From Nitrospirales bacterium LBB_01 (GTDB lineage: Bacteria; Nitrospirota; Thermodesulfovibrionia; Thermodesulfovibrionales; Magnetobacteriaceae): DNA of 64,000 bases. This document shows positions 32,850 to 41,745 of this stretch, piece by piece. The notes beneath the pieces are model-generated. The model saw only the letters and a program-made list of their open reading frames with translations, made no database searches and was not told the DNA's origin. The position numbers and the translations under genes were made by a program. Numbering within the stretch: the first letter of the stretch is position 1; each line of letters begins with the position of its first letter. Location: the NCBI GenBank assembly GCA_004376055.2, contig CP049016.1, positions 930,001 to 994,000 on the forward strand, in the 5' to 3' direction.

Positions 32850-34958
32850 CTACTTACTCAACAAAACCACAACGGATCTTGGGGCGGCTACGTAATAGCC
32901 TTGTTCGTTTATATAAAACTCCTGTCCCACGTCCATTACATCAAGCGGCGACTCAAGGTTTGTGTCCACAACTCGGTGCCATTTTTTCCAGCATGTCGGA
33001 GCAGGCAGATTGAATCTTAGGAACTCATGGTAGCTGTTTAATATTATGTATATATCGCCGCTTACGTCACGCCCGGCTATAAACATCGCTATTGTGCGTG
33101 AATGCTGCGAAGTGTCGGGTTTATTTACCTCCACTCCGTGCCAACTGATATTTTCCGAGTGAAACCTTTCCGGTCTCAATATTTCGTGTGCTTTACGGAA
33201 TTTTATAAGCTCCCTGAAAAACCTGAACATATCGGGATTTTCCTCTAACAAGTCCCAATTCAGCCAGCTAATCTCGTTATCCTGACAGTAGGCGTTGTTA
33301 TTACCCTTCTGTGCGTGCATAAACTCATCGCCGGCTAAGATCATAGGAACCCCGTGTGAAAGAAGCAGTATGGCGGCAAAGTTTTTCATCTGACGGCGTC
33401 TTAACATGTTTATAGAGTAGTTGTCGGTTTCACCCTCCCAGCCGCAGTTCCAGCTCCAGTTGTCGTTAGCGCCATCGCGGTTATCCTCGCCGTTTCTTTC
33501 GTTATGCTTATAGTCATAAGAGACAAGATCATTTAGCGTAAAACCGTCATGGCAGGTTATAAAGTTAATGCTGTGATAGGGCTCTCGTCCGCTTACTTTG
33601 TATAGGTCGGGAGAGCCAATCAGGCGGAGCATCATAGCCGCTGCAAAGCCCTTCTCTCCACGTACAAACCGCCTTACATCGTCTCTGAATTTGCCGTTCC
33701 ATTCGGCCCACCGTCCCCAGTTTGGAAAAGTGCCGACCTGATAAAGCCCTGCAGCATCCCATGCCTCGGCAATTAGTTTTGTGTTGGCGAGTATAGGGTC
33801 AGCCGCAATACGTTCAAGAAGGGGAGGGTCAGTAAGCACTGAGCCGTCCCGACCGCGGCCTAATATGGAGGCTAAATCAAATCTGAAACCATCGACGTGC
33901 ATCTCCGTTACCCAATACCGCAGCGAGTCCAAAACCATGTTTCTTACCACAGGATGGTTACAGTTTAACGTGTTGCCACAGCCGGAGTAGTTATGATAGT
34001 CACCTGTCACTGGATCCACTATATAATAGATTGAGTTGTCAATGCCTTTAAATGAAAATGAGGGCCCAAGCTCATTACCCTCAGCCGTATGGTTAAACAC
34101 CACATCCAGAATCACCTCTATCCCTGCCTCATGCAGAGCCTTTACCATAGACTTAAACTCCAGCACCTGCGATCCATTTCTGCCGTCACATGCGTAGGAG
34201 GATTTAGGCGCAAAAAACGATATTGGCTGATAACCCCAGTAGTTAAAAAGCCGCTTTCCTGTTGTTGGGTCAATACGGTCTGAGTCAATCTCTTCAAATT
34301 CCATTATAGGAAGCAGTTCCAACGCAGTAACTCCAAGCTCTTTAAGATATGGGATTTTCTCTATAATTCCACGGTATGTGCCGGTACATTTTGTGCCTGA
34401 TGACTCGTGAACTGTAAACCCTCTGACGTGCATTTCATAAATTACGGAATCCTTGATGGGAATATTTAACTGTGTGTCATAGCCCCAGTCAAAGTCATCC
34501 TCAATGACGATAGAACGGCGAATGTTGTATGGCGTATCGGACTTATCATCCCCTCTGCGTTTATACGTCTTACCCCAGTCGGAGGAGCCGGAAAGAGCCT
34601 TAGCGTAGGGGTCTGCCAGCACGTTTCCACAGCAAAATCTGTGCACATTGGGATTGTCGTTAGGTTCTCGTTCTATTGTAAAGCCGTATCGGGTCATTGT
34701 GTAAAGGCCTTTTACAAAGACGTGCCAGATGTCTCCAGTCTTATTGTACTGAGAGTCAAGGGGAATCTCCGCAATCGGCTCTCTTTCTCCAGAGGCATAG
34801 ATAATGAGTATGACGTCGGTTGCATGTTTTGAAAAAATAGCAAAATTTATACCGTCTGCTCTGACTGTTGAGCCAAGCGGATTAGGGCTTCCTCTAAAGA
34901 TTTCAAGTCCGCCTTTTTTAGACAGTTGTTTACCTTTAGTTTTTTCAAGGGGTTTCAT
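32850..34958 (-). CDS. glgX: Glycogen debranching enzyme, GlgX type
   Basis: GlgX hydrolyses alpha-1,6 branch points of phosphorylase-limit glycogen. The 702-residue protein has an N-terminal CBM48 region (GSPNPLGSTVRADGINFAIFS) and a GH13 barrel: EVILDVVFNHTAEGNELGP, DGFRFDLASILGR with the nucleophile Asp, KLIAEAWDAAGLYQVG with the acid/base Glu, and ITCHDGFTLNDLVSYD followed by the typical KHNERNGEDNRDG. Length and domain order are standard. It lies 32 nt downstream of malQ on the same strand with AAGGAT before the ATG, so the two are likely one operon devoted to glycogen breakdown. Confidence 0.95.
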   Translation of the reverse strand: MKPLEKTKGKQLSKKGGLEIFRGSPNPLGSTVRADGINFAIFSKHATDVILIIYASGEREPIAEIPLDSQYNKTGDIWHVFVKGLYTMTRYGFTIEREPNDNPNVHRFCCGNVLADPYAKALSGSSDWGKTYKRRGDDKSDTPYNIRRSIVIEDDFDWGYDTQLNIPIKDSVIYEMHVRGFTVHESSGTKCTGTYRGIIEKIPYLKELGVTALELLPIMEFEEIDSDRIDPTTGKRLFNYWGYQPISFFAPKSSYACDGRNGSQVLEFKSMVKALHEAGIEVILDVVFNHTAEGNELGPSFSFKGIDNSIYYIVDPVTGDYHNYSGCGNTLNCNHPVVRNMVLDSLRYWVTEMHVDGFRFDLASILGRGRDGSVLTDPPLLERIAADPILANTKLIAEAWDAAGLYQVGTFPNWGRWAEWNGKFRDDVRRFVRGEKGFAAAMMLRLIGSPDLYKVSGREPYHSINFITCHDGFTLNDLVSYDYKHNERNGEDNRDGANDNWSWNCGWEGETDNYSINMLRRRQMKNFAAILLLSHGVPMILAGDEFMHAQKGNNNAYCQDNEISWLNWDLLEENPDMFRFFRELIKFRKAHEILRPERFHSENISWHGVEVNKPDTSQHSRTIAMFIAGRDVSGDIYIILNSYHEFLRFNLPAPTCWKKWHRVVDTNLESPLDVMDVGQEFYINEQGYYVAAPRSVVVLLSK

Positions 34959-34990
34959 ATAAAACGTATCCTTTCATAATTTGAATTTTA

Positions 34991-36967
34991 TCAAAACTGG
35001 CGGTTTCTGCGCTCATCAATAAAACTTTTAAGGTAGTTTGTGTAGTTATCATAATTAAGGAGCCGCTCCACATTGTCTTTCATGCGGAATGACCAGTTAG
35101 ATGCCCCAACAGTGCCCGGAACATTGACGCGTTCATCCTCAGGCTGCGGCATTCTTAAATCATCATGGATGGCAAGGAAATCCTGAAGCGGAAAGATAGT
35201 GAGCATAGAGTTTGAGCGCATGTTTCTTCTAATGATTGCCGCTGAAACCTCAGTGGTCAGGTGATGCGGAGCACCGCCATGCAAGTTAAGCAGATAGTAG
35301 TACTGATTTTTGTCCCAACCTCCCTCCTCCCACCATCCTCTTAAAACCGATGTGTCATGTACGGATGGTGAGCAGACGCTCAATCGTGGATAGTAACCCG
35401 GATCAATGTATGGTGATGACTCTATATGATAGTCACGTGCCCAGCGCTCAACCCTGAGACTCAGAATGTTAAGTTTTTCCAGCACTCCTGGCACACACTT
35501 TGGCACTGCTCCCAAATCCTCGGCACAAACAAGCATATCCGTTGTTTCACACATCATACTAAGAAGGGTCAGAGCGTTTTCCCCCCATATTTTTTCATTC
35601 TGGGCGGTAGTTCTGTCTATTAACTCACGTAACCGATAGCGCTGCCCGTCATCCATGTTGTGAAACGCACGGCTCTTGTAATATAGCCACGTTGGCTGAT
35701 AGGAATCCACATCGGGTTTGGGTTGAACCAGAAGGCGGTCACGATAGAGGTCAAGTAGTTTATTTTTAATATCATCATTGTCTTTTAAAGCTAAAATAGC
35801 TTTCTCACCATTGCTAACTGAATTAAAGGAGAAATTACCGTCTGAGTCCTCTATAAAGTATGCGTTTATGACGTATTCCGAGGAATTTCCGAAATAGCTT
35901 CTAAGGTATGATTTTGTAAAGGATGGATTAGCAAAGGAGCGAACCTGATAATCGGAAAATCCTGCATTCATGATGTTAGACAGCGACATTGATGCACAGG
36001 GGTCAAAGTGCCCAAGACGCCCAGTTGTCTCCGTCTCCGGTATCCGCCAGATGCGGAAAAACCCCAGCACGTGATCTATACGGTAGGCGTGGTAGAATTT
36101 TGCCGCTTGTTTAAGCCTTGCACGCCAAAAACTGTAGTCTTCTTTTTTAAGCACATCCCAGTTATAACACGGGAAGCCCCAGTTTTGACCGATGTCGGAA
36201 AACATATCAGGCGGGGCGCCAGCGCGTCCTTTCAAATCAAAAAGTCTTCTTTCATACCACACATCGGCGCTGTCTTCATTTATCAAAATTGGAATATCAC
36301 CTTTCAGTCTCAGTCCCATTTCTTCTATTGTTTTTGACACCAAAGTGAGCTGTTTTTCCAGCTCAAACTGTACCCATGCAAAAAACAACACCTCTGTCTC
36401 GTGTTCTTTCCAGTAATTGTTTAAATCTGACTCTGAGGGATCTTTCATTGTTTTCCAGTTAAGCCACGTGTCAAACATATATGTGTCCTTAATGGCACGA
36501 TAAACGGCATACGGCACGACCCACTTGTTTTCAGAAATCCACTTCGTTAGCAGTTTTGAGCTTTTTATTTTCTTTTCATTATGAAGATAAATTTTTTTCA
36601 GCATCGCCTCCTTAAAAGAGCGCACCTCAAGGTAGTCAACTCTGGGGAGCGCATTGAGACGTTCCTTCGCTGCAGCGATTTCGGTTGTAAAACTGTCGTC
36701 CCATTTAAGGTCGCCATCAGCCAGCGCATCAAGTCTTATGTAGATTGGATGGAGGGCAAAGGCGCTTAGTGCATTATAAGGGGAGGCATCCATTCCAGTG
36801 TCATTAACGGGAAGTATCTGAATAACGTCAAGAGAGGCCTTCTTACAGAAATGTGCAAATTTTATTAAATCGACAAAATCTCCCGTCCCGCAGTTTTCCT
36901 CCGTTTTTATGGAAAAAACAGGGATTGCAACCCCCGTCATAAACCTCGTTATTTCACCAAATTTCAT
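34991..36967 (-). CDS. malQ: 4-alpha-glucanotransferase (amylomaltase, GH77)
   Basis: MalQ transfers alpha-1,4-glucan segments between maltodextrins. The 658-residue protein shows GH77 motifs: NCGTGDFVDLIKFAHFC, IQILPVNDTGMDASPYNALSAFALHPIYI, YRIDHVLGFFRIWRIPE with the nucleophile Asp, and CAEDLGAVPKCVP with the acid/base Glu. It is longer than the ~500-residue amylomaltases because of insertions in the middle (residues ~110-210), a pattern seen in several lineages. An AGAGGTG ribosome site precedes the ATG. It begins the glgX-malQ transcript; the region upstream (36968-37323) has no convincing promoter for it. Confidence 0.95.
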   Translation of the reverse strand: MKFGEITRFMTGVAIPVFSIKTEENCGTGDFVDLIKFAHFCKKASLDVIQILPVNDTGMDASPYNALSAFALHPIYIRLDALADGDLKWDDSFTTEIAAAKERLNALPRVDYLEVRSFKEAMLKKIYLHNEKKIKSSKLLTKWISENKWVVPYAVYRAIKDTYMFDTWLNWKTMKDPSESDLNNYWKEHETEVLFFAWVQFELEKQLTLVSKTIEEMGLRLKGDIPILINEDSADVWYERRLFDLKGRAGAPPDMFSDIGQNWGFPCYNWDVLKKEDYSFWRARLKQAAKFYHAYRIDHVLGFFRIWRIPETETTGRLGHFDPCASMSLSNIMNAGFSDYQVRSFANPSFTKSYLRSYFGNSSEYVINAYFIEDSDGNFSFNSVSNGEKAILALKDNDDIKNKLLDLYRDRLLVQPKPDVDSYQPTWLYYKSRAFHNMDDGQRYRLRELIDRTTAQNEKIWGENALTLLSMMCETTDMLVCAEDLGAVPKCVPGVLEKLNILSLRVERWARDYHIESSPYIDPGYYPRLSVCSPSVHDTSVLRGWWEEGGWDKNQYYYLLNLHGGAPHHLTTEVSAAIIRRNMRSNSMLTIFPLQDFLAIHDDLRMPQPEDERVNVPGTVGASNWSFRMKDNVERLLNYDNYTNYLKSFIDERRNRQF

Positions 36968-37173
36968 AAAACACCTCTGTCTTTTAAAATTTATGCTCTC
37001 TCATGGTAAACCCCACGTGCCAGTAGTATAATACAAAGCAAGTGTTATTAGAAAGGGGTGGTTTGTGCATAAAACGATTTTCATTGGCTACAACTGTTAC
37101 CATGTTTTTTCAATATGATTTCAGGCGAAAAAAATCACTTGCTTTTAAAATTATTTTATGATAGCATTCAAAA

Positions 37174-37204
37174 TTGGCATTGAACGCAAAGCTAAAATTA
37201 TAAT
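37174..37204 (+). promoter_or_regulatory. Weak candidate promoter in the 36968-37323 gap
   Basis: The 356-bp gap between malQ and the PASTA gene is AT-rich and holds no gene, RNA or repeat that I can recognise. The best plus-strand promoter is TTGGCA (37174-37179) and TATAAT (37199-37204), with a long 19-bp spacer, giving a leader of about 110 nt to the PASTA gene. A second TATAAT at 37028 has no good -35. Confidence 0.3.
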
Positions 37205-37323
37205 TTATAGGTAGTTTTGTTGTGTGCGGCCAGCGGTATTTAACACCGGTACAAGGCGGTATCCGGCGGGGTTTATTTAGGTGATTTTGTTTTTTTAGTG
37301 TTTAAATTTGAGGGATTACGGTA

Positions 37324-38043
37324 TTGAAAGCGTTGTTAAGGGTTTTTGTATTTTTTGTTTTGTTTGTGATTGTATCTCTGGTTACAGGGTATGTCACTTT
37401 TAACGCTCTTACATCAAGTAAAAGCATAACTGTACCGGATTTAACCGGGAAAAGCCTTTTAGAAGCTACGGGGATATTAGCCGGGGTGAAATTATATCTA
37501 AAAATTGAGGGTGAAGATTACGATAACACAGTAAAGGCCGGACAGATTATGAAGCAGAATATTCCGCAGGGAAACAAAATAAAAGAGGGCAGAACTATCT
37601 CTGTTGTAATGAGTAAGGGACAGAGCTTTAGCGATTCCGACCTTAAAGGGCAAACTCTGGATAAGGCATACGAAACCGCTGCTCAGAATAAGACAAAAAT
37701 AGACCGCATACTTGAGGTACACTCTGAAACTCAGGAAAAAGGCACTGTAATTTCGCAAAGGCCTGTTTCAGATGACAAAGGCAGTGCTGAAATAGACCTG
37801 CTTGTTAGTGCCGGCCCTTTTGTGGAAAACTACCTGTGTCCGGATTTTATAGGGAAAACAACCTCTTACGCCATTAAAGTGGCAGATGCCATTGGAATCA
37901 AAACAACAGTTGAAGGCTCGGGCTCAAAAATTATCAGCCAAAAACCGCTGCCCGACACTACGATTAAACGAGGAGACTCCGTGCATCTACAAGTGGAGGA
38001 GGAGACACCAACAGATGAACAATCAAGTCAAGGGGAATTATAA
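37324..38043 (+). CDS. Membrane-anchored PASTA-repeat protein
   Basis: A 239-residue protein with an N-terminal transmembrane helix (residues ~5-28) and three extracytoplasmic PASTA domains (beginning ITVPDLTGKSLLEATGI, FSDSDLKGQTLDKAYETA and LCPDFIGKTTSYAIKVAD). PASTA domains bind peptidoglycan or muropeptides; here there is no kinase or transpeptidase domain attached, so it may be a structural or sensory partner. A disordered acidic tail ends the chain. Start is TTG 37324 with GAGGG about 10 nt upstream. It directly abuts rpe (no gap), so the genes are coupled. A PASTA protein beside rpe is also found in other bacteria near the PrkC/rpe locus. Confidence 0.88.
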   Translation: MKALLRVFVFFVLFVIVSLVTGYVTFNALTSSKSITVPDLTGKSLLEATGILAGVKLYLKIEGEDYDNTVKAGQIMKQNIPQGNKIKEGRTISVVMSKGQSFSDSDLKGQTLDKAYETAAQNKTKIDRILEVHSETQEKGTVISQRPVSDDKGSAEIDLLVSAGPFVENYLCPDFIGKTTSYAIKVADAIGIKTTVEGSGSKIISQKPLPDTTIKRGDSVHLQVEEETPTDEQSSQGEL

Positions 38044-38709
38044 ATGATACTAATAGCGCCTTCAATCCTATCGGCTAATTTTTTAGAGTTAGGTAAGGAA
38101 ATAAAAGACACAGAGGCAGCAGGGGCCGACTATCTACATATTGACGTCATGGACGGCAGTTTTGTGCCAAATATTACTATCGGGTACTTTGTTGTAGAGC
38201 AGATTAAAAGGGTGGCAACTATCCCGCTTGATGTGCATTTAATGATTGAAAAACCGGACAGATATGTAGTCAACTTTATTGAAGCTGGGGCTGATATCTT
38301 AACTATTCACCTTGAAGCTGACATCCATCTGCACAGAACCATAAACTGGATAAAACAACAGGGAGCTAAGGCCGGAGTTTCCATTAACCCTGCCACACCG
38401 CTTGCTCTGCTTGAAGATATAATCGCAGACGTTGACCTTGTGCTTATAATGAGCGTAAACCCCGGATTTGGCGGACAGAAATTTATACCGGGAACGCTTG
38501 ATAAGATAAAGCGGTTAAAGGAGATGCTGACAAAGCGTAATCTAAACCCCATCATAGAGGTAGATGGCGGAGTGTCGCCTAAAAACATTAAAACCGTTGC
38601 CGATGCCGGAGCTGACATGGTGGTTATGGGTTCGGCATTTTATACATCCGGCAACTATGTTAAAACAATATCAGATATACGGACGATTACCGGTGCAAAT
38701 ACCAAGTAG
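38044..38709 (+). CDS. rpe: Ribulose-phosphate 3-epimerase
   Basis: Rpe interconverts ribulose 5-phosphate and xylulose 5-phosphate in the pentose phosphate pathway. The 221-residue (beta/alpha)8 protein has the family motifs IAPSILSANFLELGKEI, YLHIDVMDGSFVPNITIG with the catalytic Asp and metal His, PLDVHLMIEKPD, LIMSVNPGFGGQKFIPG and EVDGGVSPKNIKTVADAGADMVVMGSAFY (quoted in parts). The end of the gene runs into an intergenic repeat; the last residues (GANTK) precede its start. It begins directly after the PASTA gene. Confidence 0.96.
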   Translation: MILIAPSILSANFLELGKEIKDTEAAGADYLHIDVMDGSFVPNITIGYFVVEQIKRVATIPLDVHLMIEKPDRYVVNFIEAGADILTIHLEADIHLHRTINWIKQQGAKAGVSINPATPLALLEDIIADVDLVLIMSVNPGFGGQKFIPGTLDKIKRLKEMLTKRNLNPIIEVDGGVSPKNIKTVADAGADMVVMGSAFYTSGNYVKTISDIRTITGANTK

Positions 38710-38808
38710 CAGTCAGAAGGATAACGAGGCGGCAAGGAGAAAGCGACGCAGGCGTACTTTTAGTACGTTGAGGAGCTTTTGACGATGCCAACGAAGTTAG
38801 GCGATAGA
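38706..38808 (+). repeat. Intergenic repeat-like segment with CGTAC/GTACG hairpin
   Basis: Between rpe and the TPR gene lies GAAGGATAACGAGGCGGCAA... with a short palindrome CGTACTTTTAGTACG (38753-38767), then GAGGAGCTTTTGACGATGCC. Similar segments occur as dispersed repeats in other genomes as I recall, but only one copy is in this window. It carries the GAGGAG that could serve an ATG at 38785 of the TPR gene. Confidence 0.45.
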
Positions 38809-39891
38809 ATGCTAATTGGTATAAATAAAATAGAAAAATACCTTGAGGAAGCCTCTGAACACACGGATGCCTCAGAGTACGGGAAAGCCCTGAGAGCTTA
38901 TGAAAAGGCACTTAAACTGTGTGAAAACGAGGATGAGTCACGCCTAAGGTGTCTTTGTGCTTTAGCTGACTGTGAAAGAATGTCTGGTAAATTTACAAAA
39001 GCCGCAGATGATTACAAATTAGCACGTGAGCTTGCAAATTCGCTTAACGACAGTGTCGGCGCACTGGATAGCACTGTAGGGTGGGGATTGGCATTGCGTG
39101 CTTTAGGGTTATGGAAAGACGCTCTTCAGAAAATTGAAGATGCCGAAGCTGGGTATGTAGAAAAGGCGGATAAATCCGGTATGGCTTTTTGCTTGTGGGC
39201 AAAGGCCGGAACTTTTAGAATCGCAGGTGATATAAAGCAGGCAGTTGAATTGTTTGAGCGCGCTAAAGATATGTTTGAACAATTAGAGGAAACCTCAGCA
39301 ATTGGCTACTGTCATACCGGTATAGGCGGTGCAAAGCGAATGGCCGGGGATTTTGCCGCATCTTTAGACAATTATAATGCAGCAAATGTAATTTTTAAAA
39401 AAGTGAAAGACCGCTTTGGACTGGCCTACTCATACTGCGGCATTGGAAATGCGCTGCGTATGACCGGGGAGTTTTCAGAGAGTAAAAAGTTTTTAAACAG
39501 AGCCGCGAAAATTTATGACCATATTGATGATATAGTAAGCTCGGCTTATACACTGTGGAGCTTAGGCGTTCTTAGTTTAATGCAAGGCAAAATTGCTGAA
39601 AGTGAAAAACGCTTTGCACAGGCTCTTAAATATTTTAAAAAGACCTCCGATGTGCGGGGGCTTGCTTATGTTTTTTTAGGGAAAGCACAGGTTGAGTTTC
39701 TCAGTAAAAGAAAACAGAAGGCAATTGTTTGTGTTAAGAAAGCGTTGGACATAACTGCCCGCTACTCCTTTAGCTTAGAGCATTGTCACGGAGCAGCAAT
39801 AATGGCGGCATTAGAGGGCAATAGTAACACTTGTCATAAGGAATCGGGGATTTACGATATTGGCAGCTCGTTCCCTTTCAACATACCTTAA
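38809..39891 (+). CDS. TPR-repeat protein
   Basis: About 360 residues made almost entirely of tetratricopeptide repeats with a 40-residue period: EYGKALRAYEKALKLCEN, FTKAADDYKLARELANSL, LWKDALQKIEDAEAGYV, IKQAVELFERAKDMFEQL, FAASLDNYNAANVIFKKV, FSESKKFLNRAAKIYDHI, IAESEKRFAQALKYFKKT and KQKAIVCVKKALDI. There is no signal peptide or other domain. TPR arrays mediate protein-protein contacts; no partner is indicated. I use ATG 38809 (MLIGINKIEK), since upstream in-frame starts (ATG 38785, TTG 38779) fall inside the repeat-like segment, although GAGGAG at 38770 fits the 38785 start. Confidence 0.82.
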   Translation: MLIGINKIEKYLEEASEHTDASEYGKALRAYEKALKLCENEDESRLRCLCALADCERMSGKFTKAADDYKLARELANSLNDSVGALDSTVGWGLALRALGLWKDALQKIEDAEAGYVEKADKSGMAFCLWAKAGTFRIAGDIKQAVELFERAKDMFEQLEETSAIGYCHTGIGGAKRMAGDFAASLDNYNAANVIFKKVKDRFGLAYSYCGIGNALRMTGEFSESKKFLNRAAKIYDHIDDIVSSAYTLWSLGVLSLMQGKIAESEKRFAQALKYFKKTSDVRGLAYVFLGKAQVEFLSKRKQKAIVCVKKALDITARYSFSLEHCHGAAIMAALEGNSNTCHKESGIYDIGSSFPFNIP

Positions 39892-39902
39892 CGGATAACA
39901 TA

Positions 39903-40454
39903 GTGGAAAAACTAAACACAAGCGTACTAAATGTTCCAAATGTATTGACTATGTTAAGGATAGTGGCAATACCTTTTTTTGCCGCTCTATTGATTTATGG
40001 AGAGTACAGATGGGCGCTTATCATATTTGTTTTGGCAGCGATAACTGACGCCCTTGACGGCTTAATAGCACGGCTTACTAAAAAACAAACACAGCTCGGA
40101 AGGTTTTTAGATCCAACCGCTGATAAGTTTTTGCTTGTCACCTCTTACGTGCTTTTTTCTTTTTATGGCTTTATTCCCACGTGGCTGACAATTTGTATAA
40201 TCAGCAGGGATTTAATCGTAGTGGTCGGATGGGTGCTCCTTTACATGGTTAGACACGTGGTTTTTGTAATGCCCTCTGTGTATGGTAAGTTTGCGATAGC
40301 GTTTCAGATGGTGCTGGTTGCCTATGTGCTTTTAAAAATTAACTTTCAAGGGATTTTTCCCGACCCAAAGCTCCTTATCATAGCAACGGCTGTGCTCACT
40401 GTGGTCTCAGGGCTTCATTATCTTTACAAGGGGTTTATTTATACTAATGAGTGA
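39903..40454 (+). CDS. pgsA: CDP-diacylglycerol-glycerol-3-phosphate 3-phosphatidyltransferase
   Basis: PgsA makes phosphatidylglycerophosphate, the committed step to phosphatidylglycerol and cardiolipin, at the cytoplasmic membrane. The 183-residue protein has the CDP-alcohol phosphotransferase motif DG-x2-AR-x8-G-x3-D-x3-D as DGLIARLTKKQTQLG followed by RFLDPTADK. Start NVPNVLTMLRIVAIPFF and five to six hydrophobic helices are typical. The start is GTG 39903. It overlaps the DUF512 gene by 8 nt. Related family members with other alcohol substrates exist, but the N-terminal pattern fits PgsA. Confidence 0.92.
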   Translation: MEKLNTSVLNVPNVLTMLRIVAIPFFAALLIYGEYRWALIIFVLAAITDALDGLIARLTKKQTQLGRFLDPTADKFLLVTSYVLFSFYGFIPTWLTICIISRDLIVVVGWVLLYMVRHVVFVMPSVYGKFAIAFQMVLVAYVLLKINFQGIFPDPKLLIIATAVLTVVSGLHYLYKGFIYTNE

Positions 40455-41745
40455 AACTGTCAGTAACAAAATTCATGCGGTAGAGGAAAACTCTCCGGCA
40501 GCTCTTTCAGACATAAGGGTCTCTGATGAGATAATATCCATAAACGGCAATAAGATATCTGACGGGATAGACCTGGCATTTTACGCTCAGGATGAGAAAC
40601 TTGATATACTTCTTAAGCGGCGAGGTAAAATCATCGGCAAACTCATAGAAAAGGAAGAGGGTGTCCCGCTTGGCGTTGAAATTGAACCTTTTAAGATACG
40701 AACATGCAAAAACCGCTGTCAGTTCTGTTTTGTATCTCAGATGCCTGCGGGCTTTAGAAAGACTCTGTACGTTAAGGACGAGGATTTTAGACTGTCATTT
40801 CTATATGGAAATTACATAACACTTTCTAACTTGACAGAATATGATAAACAAAGGATTATTGAGCAGCGTTTAAGCCCGCTCTACATATCGGTACACACAA
40901 CAAACAATGCTCTCAGAGCTAAACTTATGGGTAATCCAGCACTTGCCGACATAAACAAAGAGATACTTTTTTTTGTCAAAAACAAGATAAAACTCCACGC
41001 TCAGGTGGTGCTGTGCCCGGGCATAAACGACGGCGCCGAGCTTGACCGGACTCTGAGCGATTTGAGAAAGCACTACCCATTTATAATGTCCATAGCTGTG
41101 GTGCCAGTGGGACTTACGGTATATCATAAGAAGAAAATCTCACCTGTCAGCAAAGAGGATGCCCAAAGTGCCCTTGAAATCATAGAGTTACATCAGAAGA
41201 AGTGTATAAAAAAGCACGGAGAGCCTGTCATATATAGCGCCGATGAGTTATACATAAAATGCGGCGCCAAATTCCCACCTCTTGACCACTACGGCGACCT
41301 GCCTCAGATAGAAAACGGGGTTGGCATGGTGCCCTCATTTATTCACAAGGTCTCTCGCTTCAGAACAATTAAGCATCCTTCAAAGCGAAAATTTATCACC
41401 TACACCGGTGCCTCATTCTATCCGTATCTCCATGAATTTGCACTTAAACTACACAAAAAAACCGGCATAGATTTACAGGTTATAAAGGTGGAAAATCATG
41501 TTTTTGGCAATACCATAACCGTATGCGGTCTTCTTACCGGACGTGACATTGTGCGCTCATTGATAGACCACATAAAGGGCGACGAAATACTGCTCATACC
41601 GGATGTTTCACTGAGAACAGGTAAAAACGTATTTCTTGACGATATAACAACGGAGTTTATTTCTGAGGCGCTAAAGGTTCAAGTTAAAACAATAGAGTCC
41701 ACATTTGAGGGACTTATATCCGCTCTTGGAGACAGTGCAACATGA
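40447..41745 (+). CDS. PDZ-radical SAM-DUF512 protein
   Basis: A 432-residue protein of the DUF512 family. Residues ~8-65 form a short PDZ-like domain (AVEENSPAALSDIRVSDEIISING), followed by a radical-SAM-like barrel with C-x3-C-x2-C in RTCKNRCQFCFVSQMP, then the DUF512 region (TYTGASFYPYL ... TVCGLLTGRDI ... LIPDVSLRTGKNVFLDD). The family is widespread in Firmicutes, cyanobacteria and Nitrospirota, next to or near der/engA in many genomes; its reaction is not established. It overlaps pgsA upstream by 8 nt and aroE downstream as ATGA, so the three are coupled. Confidence 0.92.
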   Translation: MSETVSNKIHAVEENSPAALSDIRVSDEIISINGNKISDGIDLAFYAQDEKLDILLKRRGKIIGKLIEKEEGVPLGVEIEPFKIRTCKNRCQFCFVSQMPAGFRKTLYVKDEDFRLSFLYGNYITLSNLTEYDKQRIIEQRLSPLYISVHTTNNALRAKLMGNPALADINKEILFFVKNKIKLHAQVVLCPGINDGAELDRTLSDLRKHYPFIMSIAVVPVGLTVYHKKKISPVSKEDAQSALEIIELHQKKCIKKHGEPVIYSADELYIKCGAKFPPLDHYGDLPQIENGVGMVPSFIHKVSRFRTIKHPSKRKFITYTGASFYPYLHEFALKLHKKTGIDLQVIKVENHVFGNTITVCGLLTGRDIVRSLIDHIKGDEILLIPDVSLRTGKNVFLDDITTEFISEALKVQVKTIESTFEGLISALGDSAT

